From Streptomyces cylindrosporus (GTDB taxonomy: Bacteria; Actinomycetota; Actinomycetes; Streptomycetales; Streptomycetaceae): a stretch of DNA of 64,000 nucleotides. Shown here piece by piece: positions 24,630-33,475 of the stretch (positions are counted from its first letter, which is position 1; the number at the start of each line of letters is the position of its first letter). Made by a program: the position numbers and the translations under genes. The stretch spans positions 124,001 through 188,000 of the forward strand of contig NZ_JALDAY010000006.1 of assembly GCF_022698165.1 (NCBI RefSeq), written 5' to 3'. Below the pieces are notes generated by a model. The model had not been told where the DNA came from and ran no database searches. It saw only the letters and a program-made list of their open reading frames with translations.

Positions 24630-25583
24630 TCAGGTGGACGGCGTGTGCCCGAAGGTCGACTCGTAGTCGCGCCGGATCTCGGCCGGCAGGAACTCGTCCT
24701 CCAGCCGCCGCACCCGCTCGGTACCGGTGAGGGACGGCAGCGGCGCCGCGCCCCAGGGGCTGTCGGCGACCTTCCGCGCCCAGTCGTCGAGGGCGGGGGT
24801 GCCCTGCTGCCGGAAGGCGTGCAGCAGCTCCCACGCCGCCTGCAGACCGGACTTCGAGGCCAGGACCGGGAAGAGGGCGATGCGCAGGCCCAGCCGCTCG
24901 TACTCGTCGAGGGTGGGGCCCGGACCCTCGCCTCCCCACACGGTCATCACGGGCGCGGGGACGCGCTCGCAGGCCTCGGCGATCTGTTCCCGTGTCTGGA
25001 GGGAGTTCAGCCAGACGAAGTCGGCTCCCCCGTCCTCCACGTAGCGGACACAGCGCTGGACGGCTTCCTCGAAGCCGCCGTCCTCGGCTCCGATGGCGTC
25101 GCACCGCGCGCAGATCGCGAACAGCGGGTCCAGTTCGTCGCGGGCACGCACGGCCGCGCGGTACTTGCCCACCGCCTCGTCCACCGGGACGAGACGGCGG
25201 CCCGCGTCCGTGCCGGACTTCTTCGGGGCCTCCTGGTCCTCGATCTGCACCGCCGCCGCGCCCGACCGGACGAGCTGCTGTACGGCGAAGTACACGTTCA
25301 CCGCGTTGCCGTACCCGGTGTCGCCGTCCACCAGGACGGGGATGTCGGCGTGCCCGGCGACGCGGCCGGCGTGGACGGCCATGTCGTTCAGGCCGAGGAC
25401 CCCGACGTCCGGCGCGCCGTACAGGAACGCCGCCGCCTGGGAACCGGCGAGGAAGAACGCGTCGTAGCCCGCGCGTTCGGTCATGGCGGCGTCCATCGGG
25501 CTGAATCCGCCCGGTACGACGGTCAGGCCGTCGCGGGCCAGCAGGGACCGGAACAGTTCGCGCTTCTGCGTCGCCGATCGCAC
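24630..25583 (-). CDS. Isocitrate lyase/PEP mutase family protein
   Basis: A 317-residue TIM-barrel C-C lyase-type protein. It has PGGFSPMDAAMTERAGYDA, the metal-binding VDGDTGYGNA and IEDQEAPKKSG. In isocitrate and 2-methylisocitrate lyases the last motif is KKCGH with a catalytic Cys; here it is KKSGT, so lyase chemistry must differ. Oxaloacetate or other 2-oxoacid decarboxylases of this family are alternatives. It starts 34 bases after the aldehyde dehydrogenase stop in the same direction and probably shares its transcript. Ring-cleavage routes that end in oxaloacetate or malate-like acids are encoded close by. Confidence 0.8.
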   Translation of the reverse strand: MRSATQKRELFRSLLARDGLTVVPGGFSPMDAAMTERAGYDAFFLAGSQAAAFLYGAPDVGVLGLNDMAVHAGRVAGHADIPVLVDGDTGYGNAVNVYFAVQQLVRSGAAAVQIEDQEAPKKSGTDAGRRLVPVDEAVGKYRAAVRARDELDPLFAICARCDAIGAEDGGFEEAVQRCVRYVEDGGADFVWLNSLQTREQIAEACERVPAPVMTVWGGEGPGPTLDEYERLGLRIALFPVLASKSGLQAAWELLHAFRQQGTPALDDWARKVADSPWGAAPLPSLTGTERVRRLEDEFLPAEIRRDYESTFGHTPST

Positions 25584-25617
25584 GGTCGGTTCCTCTCGAT
25601 CAGATCGGATAGGTGGG

Positions 25618-27078
25618 TCAGATCGGGTACGTCGGAGCCGTCGGGCTCGCCGTCACCCACTGCCAGTGGGTGAACTCGTCGAGGTTCCAGTGGCCGCCGT
25701 GCCTTCCGCCGTTGCCTGAGCCACCCATGCCGCCCATGGGGATGTGGGCGGCGTCGTTGATCGTCTGGCCGTTGACGTGGATCATCCCGGCCCTGATCCG
25801 GCCCGCCAGGGCGAGGCCGCGGGCGAAGTCCCGGGTGTGCACGGCGGCGGACAGGCCGTACTCGCCGGCGTTGGCGAGGGCCACCGCGTGGTCGTCGTCC
25901 GTGAACGGGGTCACCGCGACGACGGGGCCGAAGATCTCCTCGGTGAACGCTAGGGAGGCGGGATCCACGTCGGCCAGCACGGTCGGGGTGAAGAAGGTGC
26001 CGTTGCGGGTGCCGCCCGAGACCAGCCGCGCGCCCGCCGACACCGCCTCGTCCACGATCTTCTCGACACGGCCGGCCTGGTCCTCGCTGATGAGCGGGCC
26101 GATGTTCACGGCCGGATCCGCCGGGTCCCCGACGCGCAGCGCCTCGGCCTTGGCGGTGATCCTCTCGACGTAGGCGTCGGCGAGGCTCTCGTGGACCAGG
26201 TGGCGGCCGGTGGCCATGCAGATCTGCCCCTGATGGAGGAAGGAGCCCCAGGCCGCGTTGTTGACGGCGGCGTCGAGGTCCGCGTCGTCGAGCACCAACA
26301 CCGGGTTGTTCCCGCCGAGTTCGAGCACCGCGCGCTTGATGAGGGCCCCGGCTGCGGCACCGACCCGGCGCCCGGCGGCCGACGAACCGGTGAAGGAGAT
26401 CACCGGCACCCGGGGGTCCGCGACCAGCGCCTCGCCGGTCTGCGGCCCGCCCGGGACGACGTGCAGCACCCCCGTCGGCAGCCCGGCCGCTTCGAGGATC
26501 CGGGCGATCACCCAGCCGCCGGAGACGGCGGCCTTGGGATCGGGCTTGAGCACCACGGCGTTGCCGAGCGCCAGCGCGGGCGCGACGGAGCGCATCGCGA
26601 GCAGGAGCGGGGCGTTCCAGGGGGCGATCACGCCCACGACGCCGACCGGGACACGGCGGGCCATGCTGAGCGTCCCGGGGGTGTCGTGCGGCAGCAGCTC
26701 GCCGGTCGGGAGGTCGGTCAGGGCGGCCGCCGCGGTCAGTTCGTCGAGCGACTTCGTGACCTCCTGCTCGGCCTTGCCCCGGGTGCTGCCCGTCTCGGCG
26801 ACCAGCGTCGCCACCACCTCGGCGCGGGCCTCGGCGAGGGCGTCGGCGGCGGCCAGCAGCACCTGCTTGCGCCGGGTGGCGGGGCCGAGGCCCCAGGCAG
26901 GCTGGGCGCTCGCGGCCACGGCGCACGCCCGGTCGACGTCCGTGGCATCGCCGAGGCCGATCCTGCCGACCGGGGACCCGTCCGCCGGGTTGCGCACCTC
27001 CCGCTCGCCGCCGGACGGAACGCGCCATCCGTCGGAGAAGATCAGTCCCTGGAGCGAGATCAGGTTCAGGGCGGACAT
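25618..27078 (-). CDS. Aromatic aldehyde dehydrogenase, vanillin/benzaldehyde dehydrogenase-like
   Basis: A 486-residue ALDH. It has the cofactor region IAPWNAPLLLAMRSVAPALALGN split by the usual spacing, the glutamate motif LELGGNNP and the nucleophile motif HQGQICMATGRHLVH with Cys about 285, a form typical of benzaldehyde and vanillin dehydrogenases. It oxidises an aldehyde to the acid with NAD(P). The ATG at 27078 follows GAGGGGAGTCC. It is divergent from the PucR-type regulator, with the palindrome at 27168-27184 between them. It is the natural next step after the hydratase-lyase at 21954. Confidence 0.86.
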   Translation of the reverse strand: MSALNLISLQGLIFSDGWRVPSGGEREVRNPADGSPVGRIGLGDATDVDRACAVAASAQPAWGLGPATRRKQVLLAAADALAEARAEVVATLVAETGSTRGKAEQEVTKSLDELTAAAALTDLPTGELLPHDTPGTLSMARRVPVGVVGVIAPWNAPLLLAMRSVAPALALGNAVVLKPDPKAAVSGGWVIARILEAAGLPTGVLHVVPGGPQTGEALVADPRVPVISFTGSSAAGRRVGAAAGALIKRAVLELGGNNPVLVLDDADLDAAVNNAAWGSFLHQGQICMATGRHLVHESLADAYVERITAKAEALRVGDPADPAVNIGPLISEDQAGRVEKIVDEAVSAGARLVSGGTRNGTFFTPTVLADVDPASLAFTEEIFGPVVAVTPFTDDDHAVALANAGEYGLSAAVHTRDFARGLALAGRIRAGMIHVNGQTINDAAHIPMGGMGGSGNGGRHGGHWNLDEFTHWQWVTASPTAPTYPI

Positions 27079-27167
27079 ATGGACTCCCCTCTCGGCCAAC
27101 GGCCCCACGCTAAGATCCACGCCGTCCCGCCGCCTTGGGCACACCGCGCCAACCTCCGCCCCCTGTT

Positions 27168-27184
27168 TCCTACACGGTGTCGGA
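27168..27184. promoter_or_regulatory. PucR-regulator operator candidate, copy 1
   Basis: TCCTACACGGTGTCGGA differs by one base from a perfect palindrome TCCGACACSGTGTCGGA. It lies between the divergent aldehyde dehydrogenase and regulator genes. A perfect copy lies at 28484-28500, on the other side of the regulator gene. Confidence 0.65.
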
Positions 27185-27271
27185 TGCGATCATGAGGCGG
27201 GGCGCGTTCCGGACGGTGGACCGGCGGGCTGGTGGACGGGCACGTGGAACCCCGGGGCAAGGAGGCCTGGC

Positions 27272-28459
27272 ATGGACATCGACACGACGGTGGAACACCT
27301 CGCCGCGCTGCTCGAACGCCCGCTGGTGCTCTACGACGTCGACCTCAACGTGGCCGCGTACAGCGCCCATGACGCGGACGTCGACGAGGCCCGCAGGCTG
27401 ACGATCCTCTCCCGGCGCGGCAGCGCCACCGTACGCGACATGCTGCGCGCCTCCGGAGCGGCTCACACCGCCTCACCGGTACGGCTGCCCGCGGCGGACG
27501 GGGTCCCCGAGCGGATCGCGGTCGGGGTGCGCCACGACGGCCGGCTGATGGGCTACCTGGTGTGGGTGGAACCCGGAGCCCCACGGGACGTACCCGCCAC
27601 CGTGCGCGAACTCCTCGACCGGTTCGGACCGGACCTCGGCCGCCTGCTCGCCGTACGGGCGCTGGACAGCCAGGAGACGCGGCTGCGGTTGCGCATGCTC
27701 GTGTCGGACCTGGTGTCGGACGACGCGGCGCGGCGCGCCGAGGCCGCCCGCGCCCTGGTGGACGACGGCGCGCTGCCGGACGCGGCGGAGTACACCGGCT
27801 TCGTGATCGCCGCCCCCGACGCGGGAGGCTCGTCGGCGGCGCAGCGGCGCACCGCCCTGGAGTCGGCGCTGGCAGGTCTCGCCCGGTCGATGCGCGAGGC
27901 GGTCGCGGGGGCGGTGATCGGCGACCGGGCGGTGGCCGTCCTCGCCCACGGTGCGAGCCGGTCCCGGACTCCCGTTCGGCCGCCCGCGCGCGAGGGGGTA
28001 CTCGTCGGCATGGGCGCCCCGGTGCACGAGCTGTCCGACACGGTGTCGTCAGTGCGGCAGGCCCGGCTCGCCGTGCGCGGCGGGGAACTGGACCCCGTGC
28101 GGTACGGCCCGGTCGTCTCGTGGGACGACCTCGGCCTGGACCGGCTCCTGCTGCGGCTGCCGTTGGAGCGGCTGACGGTGGAGGATCTGCCCGCCTCGGT
28201 CGCCCGGCTGGTCGACCCGGCGTCAGGACCCGATCTCGCCACCACCCTGGAGGCCTACCTGGACTGCGGCGCGGACGGCCAGGAGACGGCGAAGCGCCTG
28301 ATGATCCACCGCAGCACCCTCTACTACCGGCTGGATCGCGCCCGCAAGGTCACCGGGGCCGACCTGCGGGACGGCGCCGCACGCAGGGAGCTGCACACGG
28401 GGCTGCGGGTCGCGCGGCTGGCGGGGATCCTGCCGCTCTTCCCCTCCACCGGCGGCTGA
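27272..28459 (+). CDS. PucR/CdaR-type transcriptional regulator
   Basis: A 395-residue regulator. The N-terminal about 120 residues look like a small-molecule sensor, the middle is a GGDEF-like or linker region, and the C-terminus has the PucR helix-turn-helix: TLEAYLDCGADGQETAKRL followed by HRSTLYYRLDRARKVTG. The start ATG follows AAGGAGG by 7 bases. It sits between the aldehyde dehydrogenase unit and the HpaB-to-maleylpyruvate-isomerase operon, with matching palindromes on both sides. It is the likely activator or repressor of both, responding to an aromatic substrate. Confidence 0.88.
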   Translation: MDIDTTVEHLAALLERPLVLYDVDLNVAAYSAHDADVDEARRLTILSRRGSATVRDMLRASGAAHTASPVRLPAADGVPERIAVGVRHDGRLMGYLVWVEPGAPRDVPATVRELLDRFGPDLGRLLAVRALDSQETRLRLRMLVSDLVSDDAARRAEAARALVDDGALPDAAEYTGFVIAAPDAGGSSAAQRRTALESALAGLARSMREAVAGAVIGDRAVAVLAHGASRSRTPVRPPAREGVLVGMGAPVHELSDTVSSVRQARLAVRGGELDPVRYGPVVSWDDLGLDRLLLRLPLERLTVEDLPASVARLVDPASGPDLATTLEAYLDCGADGQETAKRLMIHRSTLYYRLDRARKVTGADLRDGAARRELHTGLRVARLAGILPLFPSTGG

Positions 28460-28483
28460 AAAACGCGGCCGGATCGCCACCTC

Positions 28484-28500
28484 TCCGACACCGTGTCGGA
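28484..28500. promoter_or_regulatory. PucR-regulator operator candidate, copy 2
   Basis: TCCGACACCGTGTCGGA is a perfect palindrome with 8-base arms and one central base. It is 106 bases before the HpaB-type gene, well placed to control the ten-gene operon. Confidence 0.7.
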
Positions 28501-28606
28501 ATTCCCGCCCCCCATGTGGTCCACGGCATCCGATGTGCCCGCAGCGGGGCCGGGCGTTGACTCCGAGTGACACAGATCCGCAGGGTCCAGGTCCGTAGGA
28601 GCACAC

Positions 28607-30079
28607 ATGACCACCTCAGTACCGGCCGGCACGTCCGGTGCCCTCACCGGCGCCACCGGCATCCTGACCGGAGACCAGTACCGCGCGAGCCTCGACGACG
28701 GACGCGAGGTGTGGCTGTCGGGCAAACGTGTGGACAACGTGGCCACGCATCCGGCCTTCAGTGGCGTCGTCGACGAGTTCGCGAGGCTGCTGGACCTGCG
28801 CCACGACCCGGAGCACGTCGAGCTGTCGACCTTCGTGTCTCCGGAGACGGGCAACCGGGTCAGCCAGGCGTACTCGATGCCGACCACTCCCGAGGAGCTG
28901 CGCGCCAAGTTCGCGGCCAGCGAGTGGTGGATGCGCGAGAGCCTCGGCCAGCTCGGGCGCTCCCCCGACTTCATGTCGAACGTCGTCGTCGGCCTGCGCG
29001 ACTACGCGCCCGAACTGGCCGCCGTACGGGAGGAGTTCGGGAAGAACGCCGTCGCCTACCACCGGTACGCCAGCGAGCACGACCTCGTCCTCACGCACGC
29101 TCTCGGCGACCCCCAGATCGACCGCAGCGCCGACCCGCGCAAGGACGACACCCTCTCGCTGCACATCGTCGAGGAGAACGCGGACGGCGTGGTCGTGCGC
29201 GGCGCCAAGCAGCTCGCCACGCTCGCGCCCTTCTCGCACGAGGTCCTCGTCTACCTCAACGGCGTGACCGCGGCGCGCGGCGCCGAGAAGTTCGTGCTCT
29301 GGTTCGCGCTGCCGATGAACGCGCCGGGGCTGCGGATTCTCTGCCGGGAGCCGTACAGCCTGGACGCCGAGGGCCACACGCACCCGCTCGGACGCCGCTT
29401 CGACGAGCAGGACGCGATGCTGTTCTTCGACGACGTCCTCATCCCCTGGGACCGGCTGTTCCTGCTCGGCGACAGCATGACCGCCATCAAGGGGCTGGTC
29501 CGCATCAACGCGTGGAGCCTGCAGTCCACCCACATCCGGTTCCTGCAGCGGCTGCGGGTGTTCGTCTCCGTCGCGAAGATGGTCGCCCACTCGATCGGCG
29601 TGGACACCTTCCGCGGCATCCAGGAACAGCTCGGCGAGCTGATCTCGTACGCCGAGACCCTGGAGCTGGGCATCATCGGCGCCGAAGCCGCCGCCGAGCG
29701 CACCCCCGGCGGGCTGCTCGCGCCCCGCGTGAGCTACGGCCTCGGCTTCTGGTCGGCCGGTGTGTCGGCGCGGGTCGCCGAGATCCTGCGGCAGATCGGC
29801 TCCTCCGGGCTGATCATGCAGCCCAGCGAGGCCGACCTCACCTCCGAGCTGCGGCCGACCCTGGAGACGTACATGCGCGGCCACGACATCGGCGTGGACG
29901 AGAAGTCACGGCTGTTCCGCATCGCCTGGGACCTGGTGGGCTCCGGCTTCGGCTCGCGGCAGGAGCTGTACGAGTACCTGCACCGCGGCGAGCCGGGCGC
30001 CGGCCGCACCCGGCTGTGGCGGTCGTACGACAGCTCCGCCGTCGACGCGCAGATCCGCGACCTGATCTCCCGCCCCTGA
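28607..30079 (+). CDS. HpaB-family flavin-dependent aromatic monooxygenase, oxygenase component
   Basis: A 490-residue member of the 4-hydroxyphenylacetate 3-hydroxylase large-component family. It has LTGDQYRASLDDGREVWL and DNVATHPAF at the start, DDVLIPWDRLFLLGD in the middle, and GSGFGSRQELYEYLHRGEP near the end. Such enzymes use reduced FAD from a partner reductase to hydroxylate a phenol. The partner is probably the reductase fusion at 34110 in the same operon. It is the first gene of the ten-gene unit. The ring substrate is unknown; a protocatechuate-, vanillate- or gallate-type acid would fit the genes that follow. Confidence 0.88.
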   Translation: MTTSVPAGTSGALTGATGILTGDQYRASLDDGREVWLSGKRVDNVATHPAFSGVVDEFARLLDLRHDPEHVELSTFVSPETGNRVSQAYSMPTTPEELRAKFAASEWWMRESLGQLGRSPDFMSNVVVGLRDYAPELAAVREEFGKNAVAYHRYASEHDLVLTHALGDPQIDRSADPRKDDTLSLHIVEENADGVVVRGAKQLATLAPFSHEVLVYLNGVTAARGAEKFVLWFALPMNAPGLRILCREPYSLDAEGHTHPLGRRFDEQDAMLFFDDVLIPWDRLFLLGDSMTAIKGLVRINAWSLQSTHIRFLQRLRVFVSVAKMVAHSIGVDTFRGIQEQLGELISYAETLELGIIGAEAAAERTPGGLLAPRVSYGLGFWSAGVSARVAEILRQIGSSGLIMQPSEADLTSELRPTLETYMRGHDIGVDEKSRLFRIAWDLVGSGFGSRQELYEYLHRGEPGAGRTRLWRSYDSSAVDAQIRDLISRP

Positions 30080-30101
30080 AACTCCCCGTAAGGAGCCCCC
30101 G

Positions 30102-31106
30102 TTGATCATCGACGCCCACGGGCATGTCACCGCGCCCGACTCGCTCTACGTGTGGAAGTCCGGCCTGCTGTCCCATCGCGGTTCGCACGGCGTACGGCCG
30201 CCGTCCGTCAGCGACGACCAGCTCCGCGAGGCCTGGCACGCCCCGAACCCGAGCTTCGGCCACGTCTCCCACATGGACCACCTCGACGAGGCCGGGATCG
30301 ACATCCAGCTGATCTCGCCGCGGCCGTACCAGATGATGCACAGCGAGCAGCCCGCCCGGATCGTCACGGCGTTCACCGAGGCGGTCAACGACGTGATCCA
30401 CCAGTCCGTCCAGCTGTTCCCGGACCGGCTGCGCGGCATCGCGGGCCTGCCGCAGACCCCGGACACGGACGTCGCCGCGTGGACGAAGGAGCTGCGCCGC
30501 ACGGTCACCGAACTCGGCTTCGTCGGAGCGCTGTTGAACCCGGACCCCTACGAGGGCACCCGTACGCCTCCCGCGCTGGGCGACCGCTACTGGTACCCGC
30601 TGTACGAGGCGCTGTGCGAACTCGACGTGCCCGCGGTCATCCACTCGGCTGGCTGCAAGCCGCCCACCCGGGAGCCGTACAGCCTGCACTTCATCCAGGA
30701 GGAGACGGTCGCCGTCTGGAGCCTGCTGTCGTCCTCGGTGCTGACCGACTTCCCGGATCTGAAGATCGTCGTCTCGCACGGCGGCGGCGCGATCCCGTAC
30801 CAGGTCGGGCGGTTCCAGCCGGACGTGGTGCGCTCCGGCGGGGTGCCGTACATCGACCGGCTGCGGCGGCTGTGGTTCGACACCTGCCTGTACACGCAGG
30901 ACGCGATCGAGCTGCTGATCCGCACGGTGGGCGTGGACCGCTGCCTGTTCGGCACCGAGAAGCCCGGCACCGGCTCGCAGATCAACCCGGCCACCGGCGG
31001 CTGGTTCGACGACATCCACACCCTGGTCGACGGCATCGAGTGGCTCAGCGACGGGGACCGCCAGGCGCTCTACGAGAAGAACGCCGTCTCGCTCTTCAGG
31101 ATCTGA
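30102..31106 (+). CDS. ligJ: Amidohydrolase-fold 4-oxalomesaconate hydratase (LigJ-like)
   Basis: A 334-residue amidohydrolase-superfamily protein whose pattern follows Sphingobium LigJ: DAHGHVTAP at the start with the HxH metal site, SGLLSHRGSHG, QLISPRPYQMMHS, LGDRYWYPLYEALCELD, PYSLHFIQEET, VVSHGGGAIPYQVGRF and CLFGTEKPG. LigJ hydrates 4-oxalomesaconate to 4-carboxy-4-hydroxy-2-oxoadipate in the protocatechuate 4,5-cleavage and gallate routes. The start is TTG at 30102, supported by AAGGAG 7 bases before it. It lies 22 bases after the HpaB gene. An aldolase for its product is probably one of the three RraA-fold genes. Confidence 0.82.
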   Translation: MIIDAHGHVTAPDSLYVWKSGLLSHRGSHGVRPPSVSDDQLREAWHAPNPSFGHVSHMDHLDEAGIDIQLISPRPYQMMHSEQPARIVTAFTEAVNDVIHQSVQLFPDRLRGIAGLPQTPDTDVAAWTKELRRTVTELGFVGALLNPDPYEGTRTPPALGDRYWYPLYEALCELDVPAVIHSAGCKPPTREPYSLHFIQEETVAVWSLLSSSVLTDFPDLKIVVSHGGGAIPYQVGRFQPDVVRSGGVPYIDRLRRLWFDTCLYTQDAIELLIRTVGVDRCLFGTEKPGTGSQINPATGGWFDDIHTLVDGIEWLSDGDRQALYEKNAVSLFRI

Positions 31107-31116
31107 GGGAACATCA

Positions 31117-32130
31117 ATGGCTCGCATTGTCACGGGGATCGGCTCCTCGCACGGACCCCAGCTGAAGATGGCACCGGAGCTCTGGCACGTGCGCGGCGTC
31201 GCCGACCGCAAAAGCACCTCCCTCGCCTTCCGGGGCGGGACGTACACGTTCGCCGAACTCGCCGCACTGCGCGAGGACTTCTCGGCCGAGTGCACGTCCG
31301 AGACCCAGACGCGGCGCGCGGCCTCCTGCCAGAGCGCCCTGGACGGCCTCGGCCGGCATCTGGAGAAGGCCGACGTGGACGTGCTGGTCATCGTCTCCAG
31401 CGACCACAAGGAGGTCTACGACGACGAGCTGCTGCCCGCCTTCGCCGTCTACTGGGGCGACGAGGTGGCACATGTGCCGTTCACCGAGGCGCAGTTGGAC
31501 GCCATGCCGCCCGGACTGGCGGAGGCCGCGTTCGGGGACGTGCCCGATCACCTGATCGTCCGGCCCACCGCGTCCGGCCTGGCCCGCCACCTCATCGAGC
31601 AGACCGTCACCGCCGGTTTCGACACGGCGGCCTCGAAGCGGCTGCCGGCGGGCGACTACGACAACCACGGCATCCCGCACGGCTTCGGCTTCATCTACCA
31701 GCGGATCCTGGGCGAGACCTCGACGGTGCCGTTCGTGCCGGTGTTCGTGAACACCTTCTACGAGCCCAACCCGCCCACGGCCCGCCGGTGCGTCGCCTTC
31801 GGCGAGGCGCTCGCCGCCGCCATCGCCTCCTTCCCCGAGGACCTGAAGGTCGGTCTCGTCGCCTCCGGCGGCCTGTCGCACTTCGTGGTCGACGAGGAAC
31901 TCGACCAGCGGTTCCTGGCGGCGCTGCGGGAAGGGGACACCGAAGCCCTCAGGGAGTTCACCCCCGAGGAGATGCGGTCGGGCAGCTCGGAGCTGCGGAA
32001 CTGGATCACCGTCGCCGCGGCCCTCAACGCCACCGGGCTGGCCGTGGACTCCGTGCGCTACGAGCCGTGCTACCGCACCGAGGCCGGAACCGGCAACGCG
32101 ATGGGCTTCGTCACCTGGAGCCCCGCATGA
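31117..32130 (+). CDS. Class III extradiol ring-cleavage dioxygenase (LigB superfamily)
   Basis: A 337-residue LigB-type protein. It starts MARIVTGIGSSHGPQL, with the iron-binding His, and has SSDHKEVYDD, DNHGIPHGFGF and GGLSHFVVDEE as further metal and catalytic His segments. It opens a catecholic ring beside the hydroxyls using Fe(II) and O2. Similarity is to protocatechuate 4,5-, gallate and 3-O-methylgallate dioxygenases. As no alpha subunit or semialdehyde dehydrogenase is present, a gallate-type substrate giving oxalomesaconate directly is favoured by the LigJ neighbour. It lies 10 bases after LigJ and overlaps the next gene by 4. Confidence 0.85.
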   Translation: MARIVTGIGSSHGPQLKMAPELWHVRGVADRKSTSLAFRGGTYTFAELAALREDFSAECTSETQTRRAASCQSALDGLGRHLEKADVDVLVIVSSDHKEVYDDELLPAFAVYWGDEVAHVPFTEAQLDAMPPGLAEAAFGDVPDHLIVRPTASGLARHLIEQTVTAGFDTAASKRLPAGDYDNHGIPHGFGFIYQRILGETSTVPFVPVFVNTFYEPNPPTARRCVAFGEALAAAIASFPEDLKVGLVASGGLSHFVVDEELDQRFLAALREGDTEALREFTPEEMRSGSSELRNWITVAAALNATGLAVDSVRYEPCYRTEAGTGNAMGFVTWSPA

Positions 32131-32825
32131 CCGCGGCAGTGGTGACGGACACCGCCGATCCGAGGGTGCTGGAGAAGCTGCGCGCGCTGGACGCCTGCGC
32201 CGTCTCCGACGCACTCGACTCGCTGGGCCTGCCCGGCGCCGTCACGGGCATCGCCCCCATGTGGGCGGCACCAGGCGTCACCGTGGGCCGGGTCCGCACG
32301 GTCAAGGCCGTGCCCGTCGGGGGCGACGGCCCGAGCACCCACATCGCCTCGCCCCTCGTGGCCGTCGCCGGAGCCGGTGACGTCGTGGTCGTCGACAACG
32401 ACGGCCGTACGGACGTCTCCTGCTGGGGCGGACTGCTGGCCGAGGCCGCCACCGTCCGCGGTGTCGCGGGGGTCGTCGTGGACGGCGCCTGCCGCGACGT
32501 GCAGGAGTGCGAGCAGCTCGGGTTGCCGCTGTTCGCCCGTGCCGCGGTGCCGGTCAGCGCCCGGGGCCGGATCGTCCAGCGGGCCATGGACGTCCCCGTG
32601 TCGGTCGGCGGTGTGACCGTCGAGTCCGGGGACTGGCTGATCGCCGACCGCAACGGGCTCGCCTTCATCCCCAACGGCCGCCTCGACGACGTCCTCGCCG
32701 CCGGTCTGCGGATCGTGGAGCGCGAACGGCTGATGGGCGAGGCCGTCCGAGCCGGGCGCTCGGTCGTCGACGTGATGCACGACTCGCAGTTCACCGCCGC
32801 CCGCTTCCAGGAGCCGACCTCATGA
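32127..32825 (+). CDS. RraA/LigK-fold protein 1 of 3
   Basis: A 232-residue protein of the RraA fold, which includes 4-carboxy-4-hydroxy-2-oxoadipate (CHA) aldolases, oxaloacetate decarboxylases and RNase E inhibitors. It keeps the metal/substrate motif VVDGACRDV (Arg-Asp pair) and DACAVSDALDSLGLPG near the start. The segment opposite the usual WGE is WGG. The C-terminus has an extra about 25-residue helix ending ARFQEPTS. It overlaps both neighbours by ATGA. It could be an aldolase or decarboxylase; which of the three acts on CHA is not shown here. Confidence 0.82.
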   Translation: MTAAVVTDTADPRVLEKLRALDACAVSDALDSLGLPGAVTGIAPMWAAPGVTVGRVRTVKAVPVGGDGPSTHIASPLVAVAGAGDVVVVDNDGRTDVSCWGGLLAEAATVRGVAGVVVDGACRDVQECEQLGLPLFARAAVPVSARGRIVQRAMDVPVSVGGVTVESGDWLIADRNGLAFIPNGRLDDVLAAGLRIVERERLMGEAVRAGRSVVDVMHDSQFTAARFQEPTS

Positions 32826-33475
32826 GCGACCTCGACCTCGACGACTGGACCGGCCTCTCCACGGCCACCGTCTCCGACGCCCTCGACCGGCTCGCGCTGC
32901 CCGGCTCACTGCACGGGCTCGCGCCCCTGGGCGCCGGGCAGCGGCTGCTCGGCCGTGCCTTCACCGTGCGCTACCAGGCCGCGGGATCCCCTCCGGGCAC
33001 GGTCGGCGACTACCTCGACGACGTCACACCCGGCCAGGTCGTCGTCCTCGACAACGCCAGCCGCACCGACGCCACCGTGTGGGGCGACATCCTCACCGCC
33101 GTCGCCCACCACCGCGGCGTCGCCGGAACCGTCATCGACGGCGTCTGCCGCGACACCCACCGCGCCCTCGGGCTCGGCTACCCCGTCTACAGCCGGGGCC
33201 GCTTCATGCGCACCGGCAAGGACCGGGTGGAAGTGGCCGAGGTCGGCGGGCCGGTCACCGTCGGCGGCGTGCAGGTGCGCCCCGGCGACCTGCTGATCGG
33301 CGACGAGGACGGCGTGGTCGCCGTGCCGTGGGACCGCGCCGAGGAAATTCTCGGTGTGGCCCGCGAGATCGAGGAACGCGAGGCGGGCATCCTGGCCGCC
33401 GCGCTGGAGGGGGCCACCATCGCGGAGGCCAGGTCCCGCTACGGCTACCACCTGTTGCAGCGGAGGTCGTCATGA
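32822..33475 (+). CDS. RraA/LigK-fold protein 2 of 3
   Basis: A 217-residue RraA-fold protein. It has STATVSDALDRLALPG, the segment VWGDILTAVAHHRGVAG and VIDGVCRDT, so both the acidic residue after WG and the Arg-Asp pair are kept. The substrate-loop region PVYSRGRFMRTGKDRV differs from its neighbours, suggesting a different substrate or subunit role. It overlaps both neighbours by ATGA. Confidence 0.82.
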   Translation: MSDLDLDDWTGLSTATVSDALDRLALPGSLHGLAPLGAGQRLLGRAFTVRYQAAGSPPGTVGDYLDDVTPGQVVVLDNASRTDATVWGDILTAVAHHRGVAGTVIDGVCRDTHRALGLGYPVYSRGRFMRTGKDRVEVAEVGGPVTVGGVQVRPGDLLIGDEDGVVAVPWDRAEEILGVAREIEEREAGILAAALEGATIAEARSRYGYHLLQRRSS

